Source of the DNA: Bacillus sp. NTK071
GTDB lineage: Bacteria; Bacillota; Bacilli; Bacillales; Guptibacillaceae
NCBI RefSeq assembly: GCF_017303315.1
Contig: NZ_JAFKOI010000009.1
Location: forward strand, 62,001 to 126,000
Length of the DNA: 64,000 bases
Reading direction: 5' to 3'
Below, piece after piece: positions 27,959 through 36,490 of the stretch; positions within the stretch are counted from its first letter, which is position 1; each line of letters begins with the position of its first letter. The notes beneath the pieces were generated by a model. It was given only the letters and a program-made list of their open reading frames with translations, made no database searches and was not told the origin of the DNA. A program made the translations under genes and the position numbers.

Positions 27959-29422
27959 TTGGAAATCATCATTATTGGAGGCGGCATTGGTGGATTGACT
28001 GCTGGTGCTTTGCTTACGAAAGATGGCCACCACGTTACAGTATTAGAAGCTTCAAATGAATGGGGTGGCTCTGCAGGCAAGTTCAGTAGAGGTAAGTTTC
28101 TGTTTCCAGTTGGGGCTACGATGGGAATGGGTTTTGAAGAAGGTGGCATTCATCACCGCATATTCAAAGAGCTAAATTTGTCTTTTCCTGCTCTTGCACT
28201 TGACGAAGTTATGAGAGTTTATAATGGTAGTCTTGTTATGCCTTATTATGCTGATCGTAATCGACACCTATCCGAGTGCTCATCTCAATTTCCTGAACAT
28301 GCAAGTAAAATCATTTCCTTCTATAAAGAAGTTTGGAAAATTGGTGCTGAAGTCAGGAAATTAATTGAGCCGCTCCCTGTTGTTCCTCCCGTTACCCTTT
28401 CTGAGTGGACAAAGTTATTTTTTTCTCTTAAGCCTGGCACTCCAATTCTCTTACCATATTTACGAAAAACAGTAGGCGATCTGTTAAAGAAACATGGTTT
28501 AGATGAAGCTCCTTCGTTTCAGCATTTTATTGATGGCCAATTAATCGATAGTATGCAAACAACCAGCCTGGATTGCTCAGCATTAATGGGTGCACTTGCG
28601 CTTGATATTTATCATGAGGGAGCCTATTATACTGAAGGCGGATTATACAAAATTGCTGAAACGCTTCAGAAGTATATTGAGGATCATGGAGGGAGAACCT
28701 TCCGAAGAAAACAAATTCAAACGATACGAAAAGAAAACGGACGGTGGGTTGCTATTGATCAGAAAGGCGAAAGCTGGCGAGCAGATCATCTAGTATGTAA
28801 CTTACCTATACAGGGCTTCGTTCCCCTTCTCCCAGAGCCTCTCCAAGACCAGTTACCTGCTAAGCTAGTGAAAAGGAGCAAGATAGCACAATGGGGTGCT
28901 TTTACAATGTATCTTGCAATAAATGAGAACGTTATTCCTGAGTACACCGCTCTCTTTAACCAAGTGCTAACCGACGGATCAATGACAGAAGGGAATCACC
29001 TGTTTCTATCGCTTTCCAAATCAAATGATACAAATCGTGCACCACAAGGTTTCCGTACCCTTACAGTTAGCACACATACAGAGCTCCATCATTGGGATAC
29101 GAAAGAGAAATATGATCAATACAAAGAAACGTTAACTGAAAAAATGTTGTCAGGGATTGAACGAGTTATACCTCATGTAAGGGATGGCATTGAGTTGCAG
29201 ATGACGGGTGCTCCTCGTGCTTGGGAAAGGTTCACAAAACGACCAAAAGGAATGGTTGGTGGCTTTCCACAAACAAATGAATATAGTTTATTTAACAGCC
29301 TCTCTCACAGAACTGGAATAAATGGTTTGTGGCTTTGTGGAGATAGCGTCTTTCCAGGTGCTGGAACAATTGGTGTATCAACAAGTGGATATCATGTGTA
29401 TCGTTCCATCGTAAAAAAATAA
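27959..29422 (+). CDS. CrtI/CrtD-like FAD-dependent oxidoreductase
   Basis: 487-aa flavoprotein of the phytoene-desaturase family. The FAD motif IIIGGGIGGLTAGALL is at the N-terminus, VLEASNEWGGSAGKF follows, and the C-terminal FAD site reads LWLCGDSVFPGAGTIGVSTSG. TTG at 27959 is chosen because GGGGGGA is about 6 nt upstream and the Rossmann motif should lie near the N-terminus; the longer ORF adds 48 unlikely residues. There is no phytoene synthase or other carotenoid gene nearby, so desaturation, hydroxylation or isomerisation of a carotenoid is only a possibility. Confidence 0.83.
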   Translation: MEIIIIGGGIGGLTAGALLTKDGHHVTVLEASNEWGGSAGKFSRGKFLFPVGATMGMGFEEGGIHHRIFKELNLSFPALALDEVMRVYNGSLVMPYYADRNRHLSECSSQFPEHASKIISFYKEVWKIGAEVRKLIEPLPVVPPVTLSEWTKLFFSLKPGTPILLPYLRKTVGDLLKKHGLDEAPSFQHFIDGQLIDSMQTTSLDCSALMGALALDIYHEGAYYTEGGLYKIAETLQKYIEDHGGRTFRRKQIQTIRKENGRWVAIDQKGESWRADHLVCNLPIQGFVPLLPEPLQDQLPAKLVKRSKIAQWGAFTMYLAINENVIPEYTALFNQVLTDGSMTEGNHLFLSLSKSNDTNRAPQGFRTLTVSTHTELHHWDTKEKYDQYKETLTEKMLSGIERVIPHVRDGIELQMTGAPRAWERFTKRPKGMVGGFPQTNEYSLFNSLSHRTGINGLWLCGDSVFPGAGTIGVSTSGYHVYRSIVKK

Positions 29423-29538
29423 GACAGTTTCGTAGAGGGAGTTGCGATAAAACGGTTGATTTTTTACAGAATCCCTTTAAGTGAGGGGGATTTCTATACA
29501 AAAATTCTTTCAAAAGAAACAATCTTTAGAAAAGAGTC
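29423..29538. repeat. Composite repeat without core (copy G)
   Basis: 116 bp, degraded. Left arm GACAGTTTCGTAGAGGGAG, right arm ACAAAAATTCTTTCAAAAG and end GAAAAGAGTC. No TTCCGCT or core remains. Confidence 0.55.
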
Positions 29539-29650
29539 AAAAATCAAGAAGCATCTTGTGTTCAGTGTGAACTTCTTGCTTATTCGAATAAATTTCGCTT
29601 CCTTAGGCAGAATGATACTATCATTCATTTGGTAAAGGAGCGTATTTATA

Positions 29651-29833
29651 ATGATGGATCCAAAAAACAAATTGGTAACGACCGATAGTGAGAAACTTCT
29701 AGCGTCTGTTCGGGAGGAAATTGCAGAGGAGTTTCTCGTAATGGAAGCCGTAACCGAACAAATAGAGGAAAAGGATTTCTACACATACCATTTATTAAAT
29801 GAAGCCGAAAAACTAAGAAAGAACAAGAATTAA
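29651..29833 (+). CDS. Small hypothetical protein
   Basis: 60 aa, acidic and helical (LLASVREEIAEEFLVMEAVTEQIEEKDFY), without membrane segment. AAAGGAG lies 10 nt before the ATG. Not recognised. It stands alone between the CrtI-like gene and the hemolysin III gene. Confidence 0.6.
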   Translation: MMDPKNKLVTTDSEKLLASVREEIAEEFLVMEAVTEQIEEKDFYTYHLLNEAEKLRKNKN

Positions 29834-29907
29834 TTCTTTCTTAACATGACTAACATGGTTCCATGTTGTATACTGCTTATAACTGATTTAAAGGAATGAT
29901 GCGAATC

Positions 29908-30549
29908 ATGACAACTCATACGTTTTCTGTTGGTGAAGAGCGTGCGAATTATATTACTCACGGAATTGGCGCTCTAATTAGTATTGCTGCCCTTGTCATT
30001 TTAATTGTTTTTGCATCACGTTATGGAACTGCGTGGCACATTGTCAGCTTCACACTGTTTGGAGCAACGATGCTATTGCTATATACAGCATCCACTCTTG
30101 TGCATAGCTTCCCCGAAGGAAGAGCGAAAGACTTTTTTGAAATACTCGACCATTCATCCATCTATTTTTTTATAGCTGGAACGTATACGCCATTTTTGTT
30201 TATCGTCATTGAAGGCCCCCTTGGCTGGACGCTATTTGGAATCGTATGGGGGCTTGCGATAGCTGGAACGGTCTTTAAAGCTTTTTTCGTGAAAAAGTTT
30301 CTATTTATTTCTACCATTCTGTATGTACTAATGGGATGGCTGATTGTTCTAGCCTGGAATCCTCTGACTCAGAATCTACATCCGAACGGTATGTTGCTTC
30401 TAATTATCGGAGGAGTTCTTTATACCATTGGTGCTATCTTCTACGTTTGGAGAGCTTTTAAGTATCATCATGCTGTCTGGCATTTATTTGTTGTAGGAGG
30501 AACGTTAGCTCATTTCTTCTGTGTGCTGTTCTACGTTCTTCCACTCTAG
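29908..30549 (+). CDS. Hemolysin III family membrane protein (PAQR)
   Basis: About 213 aa with seven hydrophobic segments. Metal-site motifs of the HlyIII/PAQR superfamily are present: ANYITHGIGALIS early on, the Ser-containing STLVHSFPEGRAKDFFEILDH, and the closing HAVWHLFVVGGTLAHFF. The family is involved in membrane lipid homeostasis (TrhA) rather than proven haemolysis. The ATG at 29908 gives a normal N-terminus; ATGs at 29896 and 29899 sit too close to AAAGGA, so the start is uncertain by four codons. Confidence 0.88.
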   Translation: MTTHTFSVGEERANYITHGIGALISIAALVILIVFASRYGTAWHIVSFTLFGATMLLLYTASTLVHSFPEGRAKDFFEILDHSSIYFFIAGTYTPFLFIVIEGPLGWTLFGIVWGLAIAGTVFKAFFVKKFLFISTILYVLMGWLIVLAWNPLTQNLHPNGMLLLIIGGVLYTIGAIFYVWRAFKYHHAVWHLFVVGGTLAHFFCVLFYVLPL

Positions 30550-30594
30550 GACATAAATCCCTCTGCGTTATTAGCGCAGAGGGATTTATGTCCT
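30548..30594. terminator. Long perfect hairpin after hemolysin III gene
   Basis: 20-bp perfect stem (AGGACATAAATCCCTCTGCG and its complement), 7-nt loop, starting inside the stop codon. No T run follows on the plus strand. Confidence 0.75.
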
Positions 30595-30642
30595 AACAGA
30601 AAGAAGACCTTTTCGTTCTACGAAAAGGTCTTCTTTCTGTTA
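30594..30642. terminator. Second long perfect hairpin, overlapping ispA stop
   Basis: 22-bp perfect stem (ACAGAAAGAAGACCTTTTCG core) with a 5-nt loop. It reaches into the stop codon of the convergent protease gene and adjoins the previous hairpin without a gap. Confidence 0.75.
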
Positions 30643-31650
30643 ATTCGATTTAGTTACTTCTTCGTTTTTCACTTCTTGCTTATTCCACGTTGTTGTATAG
30701 ATACTAAAGAGTGATTCCAACTGTTTAATTAACCCTAATGCAAGCAGTCCATTACCTTCAGCTTGCTTAGTAGATCCCATTGGTATAGTCCTTCTAATTA
30801 ACTGTGCATAAATTTCAGCTTCACTTAACGAACGCTTGAATTCACTTTCTGATACGTTCATTATAAGCGCTAAAGCACCTGAAACATGCGGAGTTGCCAT
30901 AGATGTTCCAGAGAGTACAGCATATTCACCACCAGGATATGTGGATAGAATATTAACGCCTGGTGCAATTAAATCAATCTCGTTATTTGTGTTAGAGAAT
31001 GGTGCAAGCGTCCTTTGAAATGACGCAGCTCCTACTTCAATTACTTCATTATAAGCACCTGGATAAGCAAATTCTGGCGTATCCTCTCGTGCATCACCTT
31101 CATTACCAGCTGCGCATACAACAGAAATATTTTGGTTAACAGCATCCTTAATGGCTTCATGGAGCTCAGGCAAATCCGACGGTCCACCAAGTGACATTGA
31201 AATTACGTTAACACGCTCACCATTTGGACCCTTCCAATCAGTTGCATAACGAATGCCTTCAATAATGGATTGATAGGATCCGCTACCTGCTCCATTAAGC
31301 ACCTTTACGATTAAAAGCTTGGAATTAGGCGCTACACCTTTTACACCTTTTTCTCCACCTACCGCCGCTATCGTTCCAGCAACGTGCGTTCCATGACCAT
31401 TATTATCATCGAAACGGTCTTTGGCTCCACCAAAATCTTCTGTGAAATTTCTACCGTCAATGATACGAGATTGAAGATCAGGGTGGTCGATCTGACAGCC
31501 TGTGTCAACAATTGCAATAACTCTATCTTTCCCTTTTTGAGCTGCATCCCAGATAGCAGGAGCTTGTATCATCTCAACTCCATCTGGAAGAGCATCAGCT
31601 TGTTTTACGACAGCATTAACAACGAATGGTATTAACTTTATTTCACTAAT
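30640..31650 (-). CDS. ispA: Intracellular subtilisin-type serine protease
   Basis: Cytoplasmic S8 protease. The catalytic triad is intact: Asp in [15 protein letters not shown], His in [12 protein letters not shown], Ser in [13 protein letters not shown]. There is no secretion signal. Upstream of the first ATG (31572) the same frame encodes [13 protein letters not shown], the LIPY/F inhibitory propeptide of ISPs, so the gene must start earlier. No ATG, GTG or TTG exists there; ATT at 31650 (or 31653) lies 8 (or 5) nt after GGGAGG, giving about 336 aa. This start is inferred. Confidence 0.88.
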   Translation of the reverse strand: MSEIKLIPFVVNAVVKQADALPDGVEMIQAPAIWDAAQKGKDRVIAIVDTGCQIDHPDLQSRIIDGRNFTEDFGGAKDRFDDNNGHGTHVAGTIAAVGGEKGVKGVAPNSKLLIVKVLNGAGSGSYQSIIEGIRYATDWKGPNGERVNVISMSLGGPSDLPELHEAIKDAVNQNISVVCAAGNEGDAREDTPEFAYPGAYNEVIEVGAASFQRTLAPFSNTNNEIDLIAPGVNILSTYPGGEYAVLSGTSMATPHVSGALALIMNVSESEFKRSLSEAEIYAQLIRRTIPMGSTKQAEGNGLLALGLIKQLESLFSIYTTTWNKQEVKNEEVTKSN

Positions 31651-31780
31651 AATCAGCGCCTCCCTTTCCTTTACCAGAATTATCTGATAAAAGTGGCTCG
31701 TATGTCCAGTCCTTTATGGTCTATTTTCCCATCTAATTTCTTAGCAGCTTTCGTTCTATTTTACTAAAGCGTTTCGATCC

Positions 31781-32554
31781 TTAGTGATTTGTTACAAATT
31801 GTTTATACGTTGCATACTCAATGAAACCAGCTTTTTTCAGAATTGGCTCAGACGTCCCCCGCTTTGCTTGGGTCACGACTAGCTGACATCCTATTCGAAT
31901 TGCTTCGTTTAATCTTCTTGCAACCATTTCGCGGTAGACCCCTTTCCCTCTATATGGTTCGATTACCCCGGCACCATTCAAATAAAGAACAGTGTAATCG
32001 TGACTATAACGATAATTAGAGTACGCGATAGGCAATTCATCAAGTACAATCATATACCCTCCTCGTCGATTAGAAAGCTTTACATATTTCCTTCTTTCAG
32101 AGAAGGCAGCCTGTTGCGTGTTTTTATCATAATTCCATATTTGACTTGCGACCTGAGCATGCAGAAGAGCATCCTTTTCTGTCGTTACTTCTCTATAAAC
32201 GTACTTTGAATCGACCTCTTCCTCATTCTTATAAAGTTCTTTCGCTAACCCAATATAGGTATCGAAATGACGCATTCCTCGATTAGCTAACTCAGCTTCA
32301 AGTTCACTAGATTGTGAACCTACACGAACCCACCATGAAAATGGACATCCTTCAAAAAAAGCAAACACTTCGTCTATTTCTTCATAACTTTTATCGAATC
32401 TAACCACCTTATTCGCATAGATACTCGTTGATTTTTCATTTTTTATCATCACAACGTCATCTTTTTGAATATAGTGAATAGATTCAGGTACAAGAGCTTC
32501 TTCATAATCCCATTGAATCGCCTCAATGGCTTGAACGATTTGTTTCTTATTCAT
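31781..32554 (-). CDS. GNAT-family N-acetyltransferase
   Basis: 257 aa. The C-terminal half carries the GNAT fold, with the acetyl-CoA loop in VIEPYRGKGVYREMV (about 205-219) and the closing VVTQAKRGTSEPILKKAGF. The N-terminal half (about 1-120) is a variable domain with an FFEGCPFSWWVRVGS stretch seen in some GNAT enzymes. Substrate unknown. Monocistronic by position. Confidence 0.82.
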   Translation of the reverse strand: MNKKQIVQAIEAIQWDYEEALVPESIHYIQKDDVVMIKNEKSTSIYANKVVRFDKSYEEIDEVFAFFEGCPFSWWVRVGSQSSELEAELANRGMRHFDTYIGLAKELYKNEEEVDSKYVYREVTTEKDALLHAQVASQIWNYDKNTQQAAFSERRKYVKLSNRRGGYMIVLDELPIAYSNYRYSHDYTVLYLNGAGVIEPYRGKGVYREMVARRLNEAIRIGCQLVVTQAKRGTSEPILKKAGFIEYATYKQFVTNH

Positions 32555-32611
32555 TACGTAACATCCTTTATCTATGTATTACACAAACTGAAAAATTGTC
32601 GATACTGTTAC

Positions 32612-32624
32612 ATCGGATTCCGAT
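32612..32624. promoter_or_regulatory. Palindrome upstream of fbpA-like gene
   Basis: ATCGGA-T-TCCGAT, a perfect 6-1-6 inverted repeat about 60 bp before the small gene. It could be an operator. It does not look like a Fur box. Confidence 0.3.
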
Positions 32625-32682
32625 TAAAGGACATGATCTCAGGACATACTGGGAATAAAAAATTGATAAGGAGGTTGTGCTC

Positions 32683-32841
32683 ATGGAAGTAAATCAGCTC
32701 AGAAAAGCTCTTGAACAACGACGCCACTATTACATCTCTAAACTTATTGAAGCAGGAGCTTATTCTACCGCAGATCAACACCTGTATCACTGCACGCTGA
32801 CTGACCTCGAAAAAGAGTACAAACAACTTTCCAACTACTAA
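32683..32841 (+). CDS. Fur-regulated-basic-protein-like small protein (FbpA type)
   Basis: 52 aa, with AAGGAGG 9 nt before the ATG. The pattern LRKALEQRRHYYISKLIEAG, then DQHLYHCTLTDLEKEY matches the FbpA family of B. subtilis, small proteins thought to act with the FsrA sRNA in iron sparing. Here the protein is only mildly basic. I found no Fur box upstream, so Fur control is not shown. Confidence 0.7.
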   Translation: MEVNQLRKALEQRRHYYISKLIEAGAYSTADQHLYHCTLTDLEKEYKQLSNY

Positions 32842-32982
32842 GTTAACAAATAAGCCAGAGATTCGCTTTAGAATCTCTTTTTTTATGCGATTAAATCATG
32901 AATTCGATGTATAAAAACGCGATAGACTGGTGAAAATGGAGCTATAGAAATGAAACTAGCAAAATCAGAAAGGATGAATGTG

Positions 32983-33255
32983 ATGAATAAAGCAGAACTA
33001 TTGACGACTGTTGCAGAAAGAGCAGAACTATCAAAAAAAGATACTGCGAGAGTTGTAGACACATTGATGGATACGATTGCTGAAGCGCTTGCCAAAGGTG
33101 AAAAGGTTCAACTAGTAGGTTTCGGGAACTTCGAGGTAAGAGAACGTTCAGCACGTAAAGGACGCAATCCACAAACAGGTGAAGAAATCCTGATTCAGGC
33201 TTCTAAAACACCTGCCTTCAAGCCAGGGAAAGCATTAAAAGAAAAAGTAGTTTAA
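32983..33255 (+). CDS. hbs: DNA-binding protein HU
   Basis: 90-aa nucleoid protein. Seen: [20 protein letters not shown], the beta-arm start [20 protein letters not shown], and [14 protein letters not shown] at the end. The ATG at 32983 is the correct start (GAAAGGATG upstream); an upstream in-frame ATG adds 11 unlikely residues. It is close to canonical HU in length, and is followed by its own terminator. Confidence 0.96.
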   Translation: MNKAELLTTVAERAELSKKDTARVVDTLMDTIAEALAKGEKVQLVGFGNFEVRERSARKGRNPQTGEEILIQASKTPAFKPGKALKEKVV

Positions 33256-33260
33256 CCTTT

Positions 33261-33295
33261 AGAGAAGCTGGATCCTTTTGGTTCCAGCTTTTCTC
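33261..33295 (+). terminator. Terminator after HU gene
   Basis: AGAAGCTGGA / TTCCAGCTTTTCT stem with a short T-rich tail. Confidence 0.8.
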
Positions 33296-33309
33296 GTTAG
33301 GAGAAAGCC

Positions 33310-33399
33310 ATGGAACTTATGCAACTCGTTAAATATACTGTTACAATCGTTACGATTATCATGTTGATCATCTTCTATTATCGTATGGCCAAAAAATAA
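33310..33399 (+). CDS. Small single-span membrane peptide
   Basis: 29 aa: a short N-terminus, one hydrophobic helix (YTVTIVTIIMLIIFYY) and a basic RMAKK tail. AGGAGA lies 5 nt upstream of the ATG. It sits between the HU terminator and a GC-rich hairpin. Function unknown. Confidence 0.5.
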   Translation: MELMQLVKYTVTIVTIIMLIIFYYRMAKK

Positions 33400-33422
33400 A
33401 AGCGCGCTGTCATAGCGCGCTT
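33397..33422. terminator. Hairpin at the 3' end of the MOSC gene
   Basis: AGCGCGCT-N5-AGCGCGCT perfect stem, overlapping the MOSC stop codon; it could serve both converging transcripts. Confidence 0.6.
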
Positions 33423-34051
33423 AACTGTTTACTTAACTTGTTATACCAGCTCTCCGATAGTTCTTTCGCAAGCATTGCCTGTTCAAGACCTACTCGGTCA
33501 TTTTTATCATGATACGTTAATCGATTAATAAGCGCGACCGTTACCCCATGAGATGGTCGATGTTCAACCACTATGTCATCCTCTTCCTTAACATAGCCTT
33601 CCTCCAACACGCGAAGGTAATAGCCACTATATCCATTTTCCATTACCAAAAGATGCATATTGTCGACCTCAAACTTCTTCGCAAGCTTGAAACACGGCTG
33701 CCTTGGGAGGCTAACCTGTACTCTCGTTTCACCAATTCTGTAAATATCTCCAATATGTGCTTCATTTTCATCTAAACCAGAAAAAGTGAAATTCTCACCA
33801 AACGCGCCTGGCTTCAATCGACATTGTAACTCCTCTTCCCAGTAAGAATAATGCTCGTTAGGATAGACACATATTGCTTTTTCGGAACCACCATGATGAA
33901 CAAGATCTGCCTGACCATCTCCTTCTACTTGTTCACGAGATACATAAACCTTTTCGCTTACTGGCTGTTTGTAAATTCCTGTTTGAATGTTCTTTCCTTT
34001 ATAATCCGTCTCAATCGGCTTGCCAACATTTACACTAAGTAACTTCACCAC
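33410..34051 (-). CDS. MOSC domain protein (YiiM type)
   Basis: 213 aa. The MOSC core includes DGQADLVHHGGSEKAICVYP (about 45-65), the GAFGENFTFSGL region, and the conserved Cys in LPRQPCFKLAKK (about 115-126). MOSC domains bind sulfurated molybdenum cofactor or carry sulfur; YiiM proteins reduce N-hydroxylated compounds. A short helical 3-alpha-type tail follows. No molybdenum genes lie nearby. Confidence 0.88.
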   Translation of the reverse strand: MVKLLSVNVGKPIETDYKGKNIQTGIYKQPVSEKVYVSREQVEGDGQADLVHHGGSEKAICVYPNEHYSYWEEELQCRLKPGAFGENFTFSGLDENEAHIGDIYRIGETRVQVSLPRQPCFKLAKKFEVDNMHLLVMENGYSGYYLRVLEEGYVKEEDDIVVEHRPSHGVTVALINRLTYHDKNDRVGLEQAMLAKELSESWYNKLSKQLSAL

Positions 34052-34106
34052 TCGCTCGCCTCCTTATCGTTATTTTAGCACAGGATTTATTTTCCACTAT
34101 ATACAA

Positions 34107-34130
34107 AAAAGCAGCCCGCAGGCTGCTTTT
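34107..34130. terminator. Bidirectional terminator
   Basis: AAAAGCAGCC / GGCTGCTTTT stem with a 4-nt loop, just downstream of the fbpB-like gene. Confidence 0.85.
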
Positions 34131-34137
34131 TCAACTA

Positions 34138-34257
34138 CTATACGTGTTTATTATCAATTCGCTTTTCAATTTCAGCAAGTTCTTTTTCATTCTTCAGAAG
34201 TTCTGCTCTATTTTGATCGACTAACTGCTTAAAAGTCAATTTCTTTAGTTTCTTCAA
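34138..34257 (-). CDS. FbpB-family small basic protein
   Basis: 39 aa: LKKLKKLTFKQLVDQNRAE, then LLKNEKELAEIEKRIDNKHV. This is the basic N-terminus and helical pattern of FbpB, an RNA-chaperone candidate of the iron-sparing response. TTG start with GGTGA 6 nt upstream; a TATAAT lies about 40 bp further up. It is too short for usual gene calling. No Fur box is evident. Confidence 0.72.
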   Translation of the reverse strand: MKKLKKLTFKQLVDQNRAELLKNEKELAEIEKRIDNKHV

Positions 34258-34397
34258 CAGAATTCACCAACTTTCCCTCTGGATGACTTCATTATACAAT
34301 AGGAATGGGTAAGATTACGTTACAAACTGTTAAAATTTTGTGAAAATTTACACACATTTAGTTTATGAACAGTAATTCAGAATTATGACTGGTCGTT

Positions 34398-34648
34398 GCC
34401 TTTCCATTTAACCCATAAACATTGGTCCTATAAAAGTAGTGGTTGATTTCCGCTTCAGGATACTCGCTTTCCGCGGGGCGGGCGGTGAGCCTCCTCGGCA
34501 CGCTTAGGCGTGCCTGTGGGGTCTCACCTGTCCCGCTAGTCCCGCAGGAGTCGAGTACCTTCCGCTCCAATCAGCTGAGTTTGATTCTTAATACAAAAAT
34601 TCTTTCAAAAGCAACAACCTTCACGAAAATCGTCTATAGAAAAGAGAC
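34398..34648. repeat. Composite intergenic repeat, copy C (core-containing)
   Basis: About 250 bp. The left end is decayed; the core (GGATACTCGCTTTCCGCGG to CGAGTACC) is intact and flanked by TTCCGCT. The spacer in the core is GGCACGCTTAGGCGTGCC, a perfect mini-hairpin. The right end is GAAAAGAGAC. Compensatory T/A change in the core termini (GATACTCG / CGAGTACC) suggests selection for pairing. No ORF in 34258-34784. Confidence 0.85.
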
Positions 34649-34784
34649 TAGAAATAAGAAAAACATTAAAATACCTTTCAATTATTCATTTCATCATGCT
34701 CCTAGTATATCGACATTTTGTCATTTATTATCAAAGTGAAAGATAAGTATGATTAACGTCCAAAATCAATTGAGGAGGAACCTT

Positions 34785-35666
34785 ATGATTGAATTAAACG
34801 GGCTGACGAAAGAGTTCTCTAATGGAAAAGGGATATTTGATGTTCGTTTCTCTATTCCAAAAGGTGAAGTGTTCGGATTCCTTGGACCAAATGGAGCTGG
34901 TAAGTCTACGACGATTCGTCATTTAATGGGCTTTATGAAGCCAACCAGTGGATCTGCTTCGATCTTTGGCTTGGATACGTGGAAAGATGCTGCAAAGATC
35001 CAGGAACGGGTTGGGTACCTTCCAGGTGAGATTGCTTTTCTTGATGGAATGGATGGAATAGAATTTCTTAAACTAATTGGTGGCATGCGAGGTCTGAAGC
35101 AAACGAACTACCGTGATGAATTGATTCAACGACTTCAACTTGATGTCAAAACACCTATACGAAAAATGTCCAAAGGAATGAAGCAAAAAGTAGGTATTGT
35201 TGCCGCTTTTATGCATCAGCCAGAAGTTATTATTCTAGATGAACCTACCTCGGGTCTTGATCCTCTCATGCAACGAATCTTTATTGATATTGTCAGCGAA
35301 CTGAAAGATAAAGGCACCACTTTTCTCATGTCGTCTCATAGTTTCTCAGAAATTGAACGAACTTGCGATCGAGCTGCTATTATTAAAGATGGCAAAATTG
35401 TCATTGTTGAAAACATCCATGCTCTTCAGCAGAAACAGAGAAGGTTGTTCGAAGTCACTTTCAGTTCTGCCGAAGAAGCGCAACAAGCGAGAAATCACCT
35501 TAACGTGATTCTTGTTAGCGATAACCGAGCTGAAATTGCAGTGCAGGGAGATTACAATCAATTTATACAAGTACTTGGAGCTTATGAGATCCTTAACATC
35601 GATCTTCATGAACAGCACCTTGAAGACGTCTTTCTGAATTACTATGACAGGGAGGCGCAAATATGA
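34785..35666 (+). CDS. ABC transporter ATP-binding protein
   Basis: 293 aa. Walker A GPNGAGKST (about 35-43), signature MSKGMKQKVGIVAAF, Walker B VIILDEPTSGLDP, switch His in SSHSF. The C-terminal third (about 215-293) is the extension common in drug/antibiotic exporters of this type. GAGGAGGAACCTT precedes the ATG at 34785, so the longer frame is not used. It overlaps the permease by 4 nt. Confidence 0.92.
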   Translation: MIELNGLTKEFSNGKGIFDVRFSIPKGEVFGFLGPNGAGKSTTIRHLMGFMKPTSGSASIFGLDTWKDAAKIQERVGYLPGEIAFLDGMDGIEFLKLIGGMRGLKQTNYRDELIQRLQLDVKTPIRKMSKGMKQKVGIVAAFMHQPEVIILDEPTSGLDPLMQRIFIDIVSELKDKGTTFLMSSHSFSEIERTCDRAAIIKDGKIVIVENIHALQQKQRRLFEVTFSSAEEAQQARNHLNVILVSDNRAEIAVQGDYNQFIQVLGAYEILNIDLHEQHLEDVFLNYYDREAQI

Positions 35667-36469
35667 ACATGACGCTATACTTCAAAATGCTTAAAGTCCA
35701 CGCTAAATCAATCTCAAGCTATGCGATTGGATCTGCCCTTTATTTACTTCTTATAATAGGCATCTATCCTTCTGTTGCAGATGCGCCTGGCCTCAATGAA
35801 TTAATGGACTCTATGCCTGATAGTTTCCTAGCTGCATTTGGTATGGAAGGTGGATTTCAGCACGTTAGTGACTTTATTGCTGGGGAATACTACGGCTTAT
35901 TGTATATTGTCATCCTTTCGATTTTCTCATTGATGACTTCATCTCAACTCATGGCACGTCTGATTGATCGTGGCTCGATGGCCTATATACTAGCCACACC
36001 TAATTCCAGAAAGAAGGTCGCCTTTACTCAAAGTCTAGTGCTAATAACAGGTCTGCTCATTATTGGTTTAACAACGATAATGGCAGGTGTTATCGGGACG
36101 GAACTAATGATCGACAATAAACCGTTTGAGGCTATGACTTTTATTAAAGTGAATCTTGTTGGATTGTTATTGTTCTATGCCATATCCGCCTACTCTTTTC
36201 TCTTCTCTTCATTACTAAATGATGAACGCCAAGCACTTGGAATATCAGGATTAATAACAATAGTATTCTATGGTATTGATCTGATAGGAAAAATGAGTCA
36301 CAAGCTCGATTGGTTGGTAAATCTCTCTCTATTCGCAACATTTAGGCCTGTTGGAATAGCAAGAGGTTCTGTCGAGATATGACCTTCTGTCACGTTTCTA
36401 TTCATTCTTGGGACAGCTCTATACGCACTCGGTATCATTCTCTTCTCAAAAAGAGATCTTCCTTTATAA
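35663..36469 (+). pseudogene. ABC-2 type permease interrupted by an in-frame TGA
   Basis: Membrane partner of the preceding ATPase, about 268 codons, six hydrophobic segments. At 36380-36382 the frame has TGA; reading through gives PSVTFLFILGTALYALGII, the final transmembrane segment, and ends at TAA 36467-36469 after KRDLPL. The TGA most likely replaces TGG (Trp). Without readthrough the protein loses its last helix (239 aa). It could be a recent nonsense mutation or a sequencing error. Confidence 0.85.
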
Positions 36470-36490
36470 TAGGTTGGAGGGGGAATTCAT

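Noticed and set aside
32612-32624. Fur box for the FbpA-like gene
   Set aside because: The palindrome ATCGGA-T-TCCGAT does not match GATAATnATTATC-type Fur sites.
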